From Elainella saxicola E1 (GTDB taxonomy: Bacteria > Cyanobacteriota > Cyanobacteriia > Elainellales > Elainellaceae), in contig LUGL01000122.1 in NCBI GenBank assembly GCA_002796835.1, positions 1 through 38,037 of the forward strand: a stretch of 38,037 nucleotides of DNA, in the 5' to 3' direction. Below the pieces are notes generated by a model. That model had not been told where the DNA came from, did not search any database, and saw only the letters and a list, made by a program, of their open reading frames with translations. Positions 1 to 7,323 of the stretch are shown here, in pieces. The first letter of the stretch is position 1, and each line of letters starts with the position of its first letter. A program made the translations under genes and the position numbers.

Positions 1-2148
1 GCCCTGGCCATCACTCACAGAAAAGCTCTGAGTGCGGGGTTAGCCAAGGGTTGGGGGCTGGCCTATGCTGACGACGAGCACACCGGCTGGATGCGGAGTT
101 TCGGGCACGCATTCTGTGTGGACAGTCTCCGTTTTGGTTCAGCGATCGGCTACTACTTGGCTGACTATGCAGGCCATGATTTGGTCATTGATGAGTTCGA
201 CCAAGTTGTTTGGCACATGATCAGCTCGACAACCATGAAAGCACACCGTACTGAGATCCTCCGCAACTTCGAGCTGCTTTGCCGCTTTGTGATTGTGACA
301 GGTGGCCGGATCATTGTCGCTGACGCAGACCTGAGCGAAGCTTCTCTTGAGCTTCTCAAGTTTCTGAGCGGGTGCAGCGATGTCCGTTACGTCCACAACG
401 AGTGGAAATCTGAGGAACCTCGTCAAGTCAAGTTTTACGAGGATGGTTCCCCTGATCGGATGCTTGGCGACCTGAAGCTGTGTCTGGAGGCAGGCCAAAA
501 GGTCTACATTCCCGTGGACCAACGTGCTGAACAGTCTCGTTACGGGACAGCCAACCTGTTCAGAATGCTTTCAGAGGAATATCCCCTGCTAAAGGGCATT
601 CAGATTGACTCCCATACGGTTGGAGATCCTGACCATCCAGCCTTCCGTTGTGGCGACTCTGTGAACGAAGTTCTTCAAAACTACGATTTCGCAGTAGTTT
701 CGCCCACCTTCGGAACCGGGGTGTCCATTGACATTGACCACTTTGATGCAGTGTTTGCGATCGGCAACGGCAGGATTGCGGTCAACGATTTCCTCCAAGC
801 GACTGCACGGGTCCGGAAGTCAGTTCCCTTGCATGTTTGGGTCCGTTCCTTTGGTATGGGCTTCATTCCTGGAACTGCTCAATCTGCTTATCCTGAGGTC
901 TGTATGCAAGCCTCCTTGAAAACGAAGGCTGAAGCTCTCAAACATTTCAAGGAATTGAGTGATGCTGGAGCAGCCATTGATTCTTCAGTCTCGGCACCTT
1001 ACCTGCAAACCTGGGCGAAGATGGCCTCCATCATCAACTTGGGCATGTATGGCTACCGGGACAACATCAAGGCTGCTCTAGAGGACGAGGGCCATGCTGT
1101 AGAGGTTCTCCGGTCTGAGAAGGCTGTCCAGGCAGAACTCATGCAGCTTCGGGCATTACAGATGGAAGCTCACAACGCAGAGGATCATGAGCAAATGCAG
1201 ATGCTTCGAGCACTAGAGGACGAAGGGATGCGGGAAAAGACCAAGCTGGAATCTCTTGCGGATTTGGGTAAGGAGGGGGTGAGCGAGGCTCGCAAGTTGA
1301 ACATGCTTGAAGTTTGCCGGAAAGTTGCGAACGCGCAAGACATTGAAGCCCCTGTTGCTTCTGAATTGCGGACCTCTCCGATCAAAACCAAAGAGCAGCA
1401 GCACGAGTTGGAGAAGTTCAACTTGAGTGCGTTCTACGGGGTCGAGATTACTCCCGATCTTGTTGAAAAAGACCGGATGGGTTGGGGTCCTAAAGTTCGC
1501 CTGCACTTCTACCTTGAGCTGGCTTTGAGTGACTGGGATGCGTTTGTGAGCTTGCAAAACAATCTGATTGAACGCAAGATCGTTGCAGGTATTAGCTTCT
1601 GCCCTGACCTCAAGACTCATTTCTCTAAAGTCGAATTCATGGTTAAGGAGTTGAAGATCCAAGACATCCTCATCCCTGGCAGGGTCTGGGCCGCTGAGGA
1701 CCCTGAGATTCAACGCATTCATGCGATGCTACTTGGTCGCCAAAAGGACCTGAAGCGCTGGTTCGAGATGTCTCTGTCTGCCAAGGCAACACCTATTAAA
1801 GCGGTTCAAACGCTGCTCCGGAAAATGGATATCCCGCTTACCGGCAAGCAGGTTAGGGGTGAAGATGGGGAACGGCATCGTGAGTACAGCTACGAAGCCC
1901 CTACAGACGGCAGAGAGGCTATCTTCGAGATTTGGATTGAGCAAGCCAAAGCAGTCCTTCTAGAGTGGGCTGAAGGGCCTAAAGAGTCTGAGGGCAAGAA
2001 TAAGCCTGCTCCTGAGGTGGTTAGGGCAATTGACGAAGCCTTAATTGAAACCAGTAAGGAAAGGGTTGCTTGGTTTAAGGGTTGCCTGGAAGCTAACGAC
2101 GACAAGCCGTATCATGGAGCGCCAGCCACCATCTACACCCGCTGTTAA
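1..2148 (+). CDS. plasmid replication protein, CyRepA1-like helicase (5' partial)
   Basis: The reading frame is open from base 1, so the N-terminal part of the gene lies outside the window; the ATG at 91 is internal. Visible are a Walker B/DExx-type motif (LVIDEFDQ, coded near 180-205), a helicase motif V-like stretch (SPTFGTGVSID, near 705-735) and a motif VI-like QATARVRK (near 798-820), as in superfamily 2 helicases. The first visible residues, with a TGW step, and the C-terminal helical region recall cyanobacterial CyRepA1-type plasmid initiators, which normally carry a primase/Toprim-like N-terminus and Walker A upstream; those parts cannot be checked here. The likely role is starting replication of a plasmid or a plasmid-like integrated element. 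The integrase and tRNA downstream support an integrated state. Family assignment is by resemblance; helicase nature is firmer. Confidence 0.72.
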   Translation, partial: ALAITHRKALSAGLAKGWGLAYADDEHTGWMRSFGHAFCVDSLRFGSAIGYYLADYAGHDLVIDEFDQVVWHMISSTTMKAHRTEILRNFELLCRFVIVTGGRIIVADADLSEASLELLKFLSGCSDVRYVHNEWKSEEPRQVKFYEDGSPDRMLGDLKLCLEAGQKVYIPVDQRAEQSRYGTANLFRMLSEEYPLLKGIQIDSHTVGDPDHPAFRCGDSVNEVLQNYDFAVVSPTFGTGVSIDIDHFDAVFAIGNGRIAVNDFLQATARVRKSVPLHVWVRSFGMGFIPGTAQSAYPEVCMQASLKTKAEALKHFKELSDAGAAIDSSVSAPYLQTWAKMASIINLGMYGYRDNIKAALEDEGHAVEVLRSEKAVQAELMQLRALQMEAHNAEDHEQMQMLRALEDEGMREKTKLESLADLGKEGVSEARKLNMLEVCRKVANAQDIEAPVASELRTSPIKTKEQQHELEKFNLSAFYGVEITPDLVEKDRMGWGPKVRLHFYLELALSDWDAFVSLQNNLIERKIVAGISFCPDLKTHFSKVEFMVKELKIQDILIPGRVWAAEDPEIQRIHAMLLGRQKDLKRWFEMSLSAKATPIKAVQTLLRKMDIPLTGKQVRGEDGERHREYSYEAPTDGREAIFEIWIEQAKAVLLEWAEGPKESEGKNKPAPEVVRAIDEALIETSKERVAWFKGCLEANDDKPYHGAPATIYTRC

Positions 2149-2153
2149 ACCCT

Positions 2154-2182
2154 AAAAAAAATCCCCCGGTTCTGCCGGGGGA
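2154..2182 (-). terminator. Rho-independent terminator between converging genes
   Basis: An 8-bp GC-rich stem (2162-2169 with 2175-2182, loop TTCTG) is preceded on the plus strand by a run of As. That run becomes a U tract for minus-strand transcripts leaving the HTH gene. On the plus strand the hairpin directly follows the replication gene but has only a weak T tract, so it may also serve that gene. Confidence 0.75.
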
Positions 2183-2223
2183 CTCACTCATTTTAGGAAA
2201 AAACTTTATGCATTTATTATAGC

Positions 2224-2249
2224 AGTCTCACGAGTCTCACGATGAGACT
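2224..2249. repeat. Short tandem and inverted repeat, AGTCTCACG x2
   Basis: AGTCTCACG occurs twice in tandem (2224-2232, 2233-2241). The second copy also forms an inverted repeat with TGAGACT (2233-2239 with 2243-2249). It lies just downstream of the HTH gene and of the terminator, so it could be an operator, a replication-associated repeat or a processing hairpin. Its function is unknown. Confidence 0.5.
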
Positions 2250-2259
2250 ATAGGCATAT

Positions 2260-2490
2260 TTACTCAATTCGGCGAAAGAGGTCGCCTGGGTCACAATCAA
2301 AGACTTCACATAGCCTCTCAATTGTCATCAGGCTGACTTGAGAGGTCTGGTTGTTGAATACACGAAACACCGTCGTTGCAGCCAATCCAGTCTGTTTTGC
2401 GATTTGTGCTTGGTTCAGCCGAGACTCGCCCGGTTTCAGTTGGGCGTTGTAGTTGTCCATTAGGCCGGACAGATTAAAAATAATTTTCAT
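2260..2490 (-). CDS. Xre/Cro-type helix-turn-helix regulator
   Basis: A 76-aa protein consisting almost entirely of one Cro/C1-type HTH domain. The recognisable pattern is LNQAQIAKQTGLAATTVFRV followed by a second helical part with IERLCEVFDCDPGDLF, typical of compact Xre regulators. I chose the ATG at 2490 because AGGGGA sits just upstream of it; an in-frame ATG at 2508 lacks a ribosome binding site. The gene is divergent from the 200-aa gene at 2592 and shares about 100 bp of promoter region with it, so autoregulation and control of that neighbour are plausible. Such small regulators often control maintenance or excision genes of mobile elements; the actual targets are unknown. Confidence 0.82.
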   Translation of the reverse strand: MKIIFNLSGLMDNYNAQLKPGESRLNQAQIAKQTGLAATTVFRVFNNQTSQVSLMTIERLCEVFDCDPGDLFRRIE

Positions 2491-2550
2491 AGTTCCCCTG
2501 ATCTCCATCGGAAGTAGTAGGTTGCTTAGCGGTTCAGATAGTTTTCTACC

Positions 2551-2586
2551 TGTTATACTAATTATTATAGCATAAAAGAAAAGGAG
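2551..2586 (+). promoter_or_regulatory. Extended -10 promoter and ribosome binding site of the 200-aa gene
   Basis: TGTTATACT (2551-2559) is an extended -10 element, followed by AAGGAG (2581-2586) five bases before the ATG at 2592. TTATTATAGCA at 2562-2572, at the expected transcription start, is an exact copy of 2214-2224 on the other side of the HTH gene, so it may be an operator. Confidence 0.55.
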
Positions 2587-2591
2587 TCAAC

Positions 2592-3194
2592 ATGGACCTG
2601 AGTATTTCTACTGGTTTTCTGACGGAAGAGGAGCGACAACAGATTGAGGCTAAAGTTGCCGAGCTGAATCACATAGTCAATCTGCGGACGCACTACGATA
2701 TTCAGCAAGCCTACGACTGGGGACGATCAGCATACAAAGATGAAGAGGAGGGTTGGCTTCTGATCCAGACAGCCGATGTCATACATCCCGATCTCAATGA
2801 AGCAGCTCTCAAGGCATTCTTTGACCAAATGAAGTTGCCATTTGCCCTTGCACCTGGCACAGACTTTGCGGATATCGAATACTTTGTTGTAATCCGATTC
2901 CCCTCCAAAAAAGCCGCTAAGGAAGGCTCCAAGAGGATTTCCGCTCTCCTGGGTGAAACCCTTTTTGATGTAGCCTTAAAGGAGGAGGGAGGCTACTGGG
3001 ATGCATCGGATAAAGTCAAAGCAGGACTTTATTGGAAGCTCCTTGACTGGCTGGATGGCTACCATCCCAACCTGGAGGGAGTTTACGCGAGCCGGACGGA
3101 CTTTCGCGATGATTATGAATGGATTGACCGCAACTACTTCCACAGAGAGACGGGAAACCTCATTTCCTGGAAAGCTGGCGAACTATGGCTTTGA
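2592..3194 (+). CDS. Uncharacterised 200-aa soluble protein
   Basis: I do not recognise a family. The protein is acidic and rich in aromatic residues, with no signal peptide or membrane segment. It has a charged N-terminal helix (EEERQQIEAKVAEL), a central mixed alpha/beta-like part and a tryptophan/aspartate-rich C-terminal third (YWKLLDWLDGYHPN; DDYEWIDRNYF). Translation is well supported by AAGGAG five bases before the ATG. The gene is divergent from a small Xre regulator and lies inside the putative integrated element, so it may be element cargo, for example a maintenance, immunity or anti-defence protein. That is inference from position only. Confidence 0.7.
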   Translation: MDLSISTGFLTEEERQQIEAKVAELNHIVNLRTHYDIQQAYDWGRSAYKDEEEGWLLIQTADVIHPDLNEAALKAFFDQMKLPFALAPGTDFADIEYFVVIRFPSKKAAKEGSKRISALLGETLFDVALKEEGGYWDASDKVKAGLYWKLLDWLDGYHPNLEGVYASRTDFRDDYEWIDRNYFHRETGNLISWKAGELWL

Positions 3195-3218
3195 TTAGGC
3201 AGTTTGTTCCCTGCCTAA
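3195..3218 (+). terminator. Hairpin directly after the 200-aa gene
   Basis: A perfect 8-bp stem, TTAGGCAG (3195-3202) with CTGCCTAA (3211-3218), begins immediately after the TGA stop. The T tract after it is weak (ATTAGATTT). It may act in both directions, because the coiled-coil gene at 3266 converges on it. Confidence 0.55.
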
Positions 3219-3265
3219 ATTAGATTTGACCCTTGTTCCGATAATGTCCCGAAACACTGTAAGCC

Positions 3266-3541
3266 TTACATTTCATCAAGAGGGGTCCTGTCCGGCCCCT
3301 TCTGCCCTATCATCGCCGCCTCAGCCACCTCTCGAATCCGCTTCAATGTCCGCGCCTGCAATTCCTCTATTTCTTGTTGTTGAAGCCGGGAACGCGACAT
3401 AGACTCCTCAAGATTCCCCCTAAGCCGCTTGCAGTCTCCCTGAATCGAATTGAGTGTCGCTGTCATTTGCTCCAGGTGCGCTTTAATCAGACTCAACTGT
3501 TCTTTAATTCTGGCTTTTCTCTCTTGTTTTTTATCCTTCAT
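3266..3541 (-). CDS. Small highly charged coiled-coil protein coupled to the integrase
   Basis: A 91-aa protein, basic at the N-terminus (MKDKKQERKARIKEQ) and then a long heptad-like helix rich in L, Q, E and R up to about residue 70. Its ATG overlaps the integrase stop codon as ATGA (3538-3541), so it is almost certainly translated by coupling from the same message. It could bind DNA or the recombinase, but it does not resemble a winged-helix excisionase that I can recognise, and no function is assigned. An alternative is that it is a structural accessory protein of the element. Confidence 0.68.
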   Translation of the reverse strand: MKDKKQERKARIKEQLSLIKAHLEQMTATLNSIQGDCKRLRGNLEESMSRSRLQQQEIEELQARTLKRIREVAEAAMIGQKGPDRTPLDEM

Positions 3542-4617
3542 AATTCAGGAATTCGGTTATCTCCCAGATAACCAGCATAGTGCGTATAGATTATATTAGG
3601 CGAATTCCCAACCCAGCGCGCCACTTCATGCACAGGAACTCCTTGAGTTAGCCATCGGGTAATCCTTGTGTGCCTAGTTTGATACTGTGGACGATATTTT
3701 TTGATTTTGCCTGATCCTGCTAGAGGCATTATTACCCTTTTCCAAACTTGGTTGAAATGCCGCGCACTCACTAATCCCCCTGATTGATTGGGAAATACTG
3801 GCTCTTGATATTCCCCGTATCGAAGACTTTCTAGTAACTCTCTCAGCTTGTTATTTGTGCCGATCGTCCTGCTTTTTCGAGTCTTCGTTTCTTTCCTGAT
3901 CTTCTTTCCCGAAGCATTAACGACAGCGCTTCGGAAAACAATACTGGAGTAGTCATCAGCGACATCACCCCAAGTAAGTCCGATCGCTTCGCTTGTTCTG
4001 CATCCCGTCAAAAATAGAAAATTCACTAAATGAAAATAATGCTGTCCTCGAAATGCTTCTAAAATGGCCTCTTCCTCCGCTTGCGTGAAGGGGGCAATAT
4101 TTTCAGATTTCGTTCGTCTAGCGGCCACTAAAAGTTCTCTGAAGGGGTTGTCGGACAGGTATCCTTCAGCGATCGCCCAGTTGCAGCAGGCCCGAAGCTG
4201 GGTAAGGGTTCGATTCTGGTTATAGGGACTCAAAAGCTTTAGGGCTGCTACAACTCCCTGAGGAGAGCGATCGCTACACTTTGTCAAAAACAGTTCAATC
4301 CGCCTATAATTCAGCCTCAGTGTTGTCTCAGCGATCTGCGAAGCCCGGTGTTTGGTGTAGCTTTGCCAAAGCCCTAGGAGATCTCCTTCAAATTTGACTG
4401 GTTTAGTTGTTTTTTGTCGAACAGGTTCTGGATTAAAGGTTCCGAGAAGAATTTGAAGTTCAATTTCTCTGGCTCGCTTCTCCGCGATTGTGCGGTTCGT
4501 GGGGGTATCTGAAAGACCTAAGGCAATCACATGGCGCTTGCCACTATATCGAAAACGTAGGCGAAGTCTCCCCTTCAACACTTCAACTTGAATTGACCCT
4601 GCGGGTTGCTTGCTCAT
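3538..4617 (-). CDS. Tyrosine recombinase / phage-type integrase
   Basis: A 359-aa site-specific recombinase. The N-terminus (residues 8-60) resembles the Arm-DNA-binding domain of phage integrases. A core-binding domain covers about 78-165, and the catalytic domain contains Arg207 (TGCRTSEAIGL), a basic beta-hairpin near Lys245-248, His316 and Arg318 (RHTRI), and nucleophile Tyr347 (THYAG). The usual H/W position is Asn338 (WVGNS), a substitution I believe is common in this subgroup. The gene starts 149 bp from the 3' end of tRNA-Ser, the classical layout for an element integrated into a tRNA gene. The start codon is preceded by a hairpin rather than by a clear ribosome binding site, which may limit expression. 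Confidence 0.93.
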   Translation of the reverse strand: MSKQPAGSIQVEVLKGRLRLRFRYSGKRHVIALGLSDTPTNRTIAEKRAREIELQILLGTFNPEPVRQKTTKPVKFEGDLLGLWQSYTKHRASQIAETTLRLNYRRIELFLTKCSDRSPQGVVAALKLLSPYNQNRTLTQLRACCNWAIAEGYLSDNPFRELLVAARRTKSENIAPFTQAEEEAILEAFRGQHYFHLVNFLFLTGCRTSEAIGLTWGDVADDYSSIVFRSAVVNASGKKIRKETKTRKSRTIGTNNKLRELLESLRYGEYQEPVFPNQSGGLVSARHFNQVWKRVIMPLAGSGKIKKYRPQYQTRHTRITRWLTQGVPVHEVARWVGNSPNIIYTHYAGYLGDNRIPEL

Positions 4618-4620
4618 GTG

Positions 4621-4639
4621 CTCTTGGGTGGCCCAAGAG
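4621..4639 (-). promoter_or_regulatory. Hairpin abutting the integrase start codon
   Basis: A perfect 8-bp inverted repeat, CTCTTGGG-TGG-CCCAAGAG, ends three bases before the integrase ATG. In the integrase mRNA it would occupy the place of a ribosome binding site. It could be an operator or a translation-limiting structure. Confidence 0.5.
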
Positions 4640-4661
4640 ACTGCTAAAAATGCTTAGATTT

Positions 4662-4681
4662 GGATGCCCAACGGATGCCCA
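4662..4681. repeat. GGATGCCCA direct repeats, candidate integrase arm sites
   Basis: GGATGCCCA occurs at 4662-4670 and 4673-4681, one helical turn apart (11 bp), with a related TGCCCCAAA shortly after (4696-4704). They lie between the integrase gene and the tRNA 3' end, where arm-type recombinase sites are expected. No binding evidence can be read from the sequence itself. Confidence 0.4.
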
Positions 4682-4765
4682 AAGAAGCCAAAAAGTGCCC
4701 CAAAAACCCTTTATAGAGTTTACAGGTTCAAGCAGCTAAATCTTTAAGCTACTTAGTCAATAGAA

Positions 4766-4852
4766 CGGAGAGACAGGGATTCGAACCCTGGTTAGAGTCA
4801 CCCCTAAACAGCATTTCCAGTGCTGCGCCTTCAACCACTCGGCCATCTCTCC
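4766..4852 (-). tRNA. tRNA-Ser(GGA)
   Basis: An 87-nt class II tRNA. The acceptor stem GGAGAGA pairs with the 3' strand (4767-4773 and 4846-4852). The anticodon stem CAGCA/TGCTG encloses the loop CTGGAAA with anticodon GGA. A long variable arm and a T-loop with GTTCGAATCC follow. The discriminator is G and CCA is not encoded. It would read UCC/UCU serine codons. The 3' end faces the integrase gene, which makes the T-arm and acceptor region the likely crossover site of the element to the left; the tRNA itself appears intact. Confidence 0.96.
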
Positions 4853-5027
4853 ATGGGGTATTGTGACTTGCTTGCCACAGAATCATCATATTAACAAAAG
4901 ATGGATCGATCGAAAAGGGTTTTCCAAAATTTGCTCAGAAACAACCCGCAAAGTTCTATCATGGGCTGTGGACAACTGCTGATTCCAGCTTGATTCAAAC
5001 CTCTGATTCCAAACCTCGATAAAACGC

Positions 5028-5396
5028 ATGACGCAGGTTTACACCGTTCGCATCCACGATCGCCAAAACAACACCTATCACTCCATCCAGGTGCCGGACG
5101 ATCGCTATATTTTGATGAGTGCCGAAAATCAAGGACTCGATTTGCCTTTTTCTTGCCGCAATGGAGCCTGCACGGCCTGTGCTGTTCGGGTGCTTTCGGG
5201 CAAAATTTATCAACCTGAAGCAATGGGTTTGTCACCTCACCTGCGAGAAGCAGGCTATGCCTTGCTGTGTGTCAGCTATGCCTGTTCCGATCTAGAAGTG
5301 GAAACCCAGGACGAAGACGAAGTCTATGAGCTGCAATTTGGTCGCTACTTTGGTAAAGGGAAGGTCCGGGCCGGTTTGCCTCTCGATGAAGACTAA
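5028..5396 (+). CDS. [2Fe-2S] ferredoxin, FdC2 type with C-terminal extension
   Basis: A 122-aa plant-type ferredoxin. The cluster ligands are Cys43, Cys48, Cys51 (SCRNGACTAC) and Cys81, with an extra Cys86. Typical PetF is about 97 aa; here an extension of about 27 residues contains EVYELQFGRYFGKG, the hallmark of the FdC2 group shared by cyanobacteria and plants. Members of that group have been linked to iron-status responses in a cyanobacterium, so a role as a specialised electron carrier or sensor is more likely than bulk photosynthetic transfer. It heads a cluster with an inositol-monophosphatase-family gene, a J-domain gene and hisZ; as I recall, Synechocystis keeps the first three together. 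A partner enzyme cannot be read from the sequence. Confidence 0.9.
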   Translation: MTQVYTVRIHDRQNNTYHSIQVPDDRYILMSAENQGLDLPFSCRNGACTACAVRVLSGKIYQPEAMGLSPHLREAGYALLCVSYACSDLEVETQDEDEVYELQFGRYFGKGKVRAGLPLDED

Positions 5397-5426
5397 GGTG
5401 TAGAAGCTTGAGGCATATTGGCAGAC

Positions 5427-6260
5427 ATGATGCTTTCTTCCGATTCATTGCAATCTTATTTAGACATTGCGACCGAAGCAGCCTTGGCCGGTGGAGCGAT
5501 CCTGCAAGCCTATGCGGGTAAAGTCGAAATTCACGAGAAAGGACGTCCGGGTGACTTGGTGACCGCAGCCGACAAAGCTGCCGAAGCGGCCATTCTGAAA
5601 GTGATTCAGCGGCATTTCCCCGATCACGCAATTTTGGCAGAAGAATCTGGCCAGGTGGGGGCCGATCAAAGCGAGTTTCTCTGGGCGATCGATCCATTAG
5701 ACGGCACGACGAACTACGCCCACCAATATCCCTTCTTTGCCTGTTCGATCGGTCTGTTGATTCAAGGCATTCCCAGCGTTGGCGTCATTTTTGATCCGTC
5801 CCGGCAAGACCTATTTCGGGCTGCACGCGGCTTAGGGGCAACCTGCAATCGCCAGCCAATCCAGGTTTCTCAAACAGCGACGCTCTCCCAAAGCCTGCTC
5901 GTTACCGGGTTTGCTTACGATCGGCGGGAAACCCCAGATAACAACTACGCTGAGTTTTGCCATTTTACCCACCTGACCCAGGGGGTACGACGCGGAGGGG
6001 CCGCCTCGATGGATTTGGCCTATGTTGCTTGCGGCAAGTTAGACGGCTTTTGGGAACGCGGTTTATCTCCCTGGGATATGGCTGCCGGGGTTGTGATTGT
6101 TGAAGAAGCAGGCGGCAAAGTGACTGCCTATGATCAGGGGCCATTTTTGATCAACTCAGGCCGAATTTTGGCAACAAACGGGTTCATCCATGCGGCGCTT
6201 AGCCAGGAATTGGGACGCATTCAACCCCTTCCTAAAAATTGTTTACCAGACTTGATATAG
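5427..6260 (+). CDS. Inositol monophosphatase family protein (SuhB-like)
   Basis: A cytosolic Mg2+-dependent sugar-phosphate phosphatase of about 277 aa. All family motifs are present: GDLVTAADKAAE near the N-terminus, ILAEESG, the metal site WAIDPLDGTTNYAH and the C-terminal SPWDMAAGVVIVEEAGG. The substrate could be inositol-1-phosphate, histidinol phosphate or another sugar phosphate; the family is promiscuous, and the nearby hisZ makes histidinol phosphate worth considering. A TTG at 5418 lies in the same frame with GAGG close upstream; I prefer ATG 5427 (or 5430) because homologues have few residues before the first helix. It follows the ferredoxin by 30 bp, suggesting co-transcription. 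Confidence 0.9.
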   Translation: MMLSSDSLQSYLDIATEAALAGGAILQAYAGKVEIHEKGRPGDLVTAADKAAEAAILKVIQRHFPDHAILAEESGQVGADQSEFLWAIDPLDGTTNYAHQYPFFACSIGLLIQGIPSVGVIFDPSRQDLFRAARGLGATCNRQPIQVSQTATLSQSLLVTGFAYDRRETPDNNYAEFCHFTHLTQGVRRGGAASMDLAYVACGKLDGFWERGLSPWDMAAGVVIVEEAGGKVTAYDQGPFLINSGRILATNGFIHAALSQELGRIQPLPKNCLPDLI

Positions 6261-6282
6261 AACAGATGGTTTCTCTGTTTTT
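6261..6282 (+). terminator. Weak intrinsic terminator after the phosphatase gene
   Basis: AACAGA (6261-6266) pairs with TCTGTT (6274-6279) across a 7-nt loop, and the T run continues to 6282. It starts right after the stop codon and would partly separate the ferredoxin/phosphatase pair from the J-domain/hisZ pair. Confidence 0.5.
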
Positions 6283-6336
6283 AAGCTAGGCTAAGTACAA
6301 GAATTCCCCTCTGACGGTGGATGTAAGGTAAGCAGC

Positions 6337-7323
6337 ATGTCTTGGAAGATCGAACAAGGGCTATTTAACTCGGATTTTGTAGATTGCCATGCTATTCTTG
6401 GCATTCCTGTCGATGCTGAGGTCAAAGATATCCGGAAGCAATACCTCAGCATTGCCCGCCGTCTTCATCCTGATAGTTGCATTACCGAGAATGAGGACGA
6501 TCGCCAACGTGCGGCTGAGCTGTTATCAAAACTCGTCAACCCAGCTTACGAAAAGCTTTCCCAAGAAAAACATTATGCCGAGTATTGTGTGGTGCTGCGG
6601 CTCAAGGGACAGCAGGCCCTCAAGCAACAAGAAACCGTAGTGCTAACCAGCGATCCGGCTCGCAGGGTTGCTTCTTCTAGCGATCTGGACAGTGCCTATA
6701 AGGCAGCACTACGCGATTTGTCCAAACGCCAGTATCAACAACTCGACCAAGCCCTCGAAATTACGGGGCAGATTAGCGAACTCAATCTGGTTTACCTGAT
6801 GCGAAAAGAAAGCCGAGGGGAAGCCGCTAGTTCCCTACGAAGGCCCCCATCAGCCGCGCCGGTTCCCAATCCAGCCACGCCCCGTCCGTCCGGTACAGCA
6901 ACAGGTACAATGACTGCACCCGCTGCTAATGCTGCGCCACAACAGCCTTCTCGTGACATGCTTGTGGCGTCCTATCTACGGCGAGCTCACGAGTTTGAAA
7001 CAAAGCAAAACTTTCCTCGTGCCATTCTTGAATTGCGAGATGCCCTCAAAATGGATCCGACGAGCAGCGTTTGTCACAGCCGCTTAGGGGTGATCTATCT
7101 GAAAACCAATCAGGCAACGATGGCCAAAATTCATTTCAACAAAGCGTTGGAGTTGAATCCCCAAGATGAGGTAGCCTTGGAAGGTAAACGCAGAGTAGAA
7201 GGACCGAACGCCAAATCAACCAGCCAACCGAATGCGAAAGGGAGCAAGCCCGATCCCAAATCCGGCAAACCCGACACCAAGGGAGGTGGTTTATTTGGAC
7301 TGTTTGGCAATAAGAAGAAGTAA
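6337..7323 (+). CDS. J-domain protein with C-terminal TPR repeats
   Basis: A 328-aa DnaJ-type co-chaperone. An N-terminal J domain (about 14-75) carries the HPD motif at 44-46 needed to stimulate Hsp70 ATPase. A Pro/Ala/Thr-rich linker covers about 165-210, two TPR units about 212-285, and a Lys/Gly/Ser-rich tail follows. No zinc-finger or canonical DnaJ client domain is present, so this is a class III J protein that probably recruits DnaK to a specific client through the TPRs. It matches the architecture of the cyanobacterial J/TPR protein found near the FdC2-type ferredoxin gene. The stop overlaps the hisZ start as TAATG, implying coupled translation. Confidence 0.86.
   Translation: MSWKIEQGLFNSDFVDCHAILGIPVDAEVKDIRKQYLSIARRLHPDSCITENEDDRQRAAELLSKLVNPAYEKLSQEKHYAEYCVVLRLKGQQALKQQETVVLTSDPARRVASSSDLDSAYKAALRDLSKRQYQQLDQALEITGQISELNLVYLMRKESRGEAASSLRRPPSAAPVPNPATPRPSGTATGTMTAPAANAAPQQPSRDMLVASYLRRAHEFETKQNFPRAILELRDALKMDPTSSVCHSRLGVIYLKTNQATMAKIHFNKALELNPQDEVALEGKRRVEGPNAKSTSQPNAKGSKPDPKSGKPDTKGGGLFGLFGNKKK

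Noticed and set aside
1185-1944. Long minus-strand frames inside the replication gene
   Set aside because: They are shadows of the plus-strand coding sequence with no protein-like features or start signals.
3538-4617. Integrase called inactive because the H/W position is Asn338
   Set aside because: The WVGNS variant followed by an intact Tyr347 is, to my knowledge, common among related integrases, and Arg207, His316 and Arg318 are intact.
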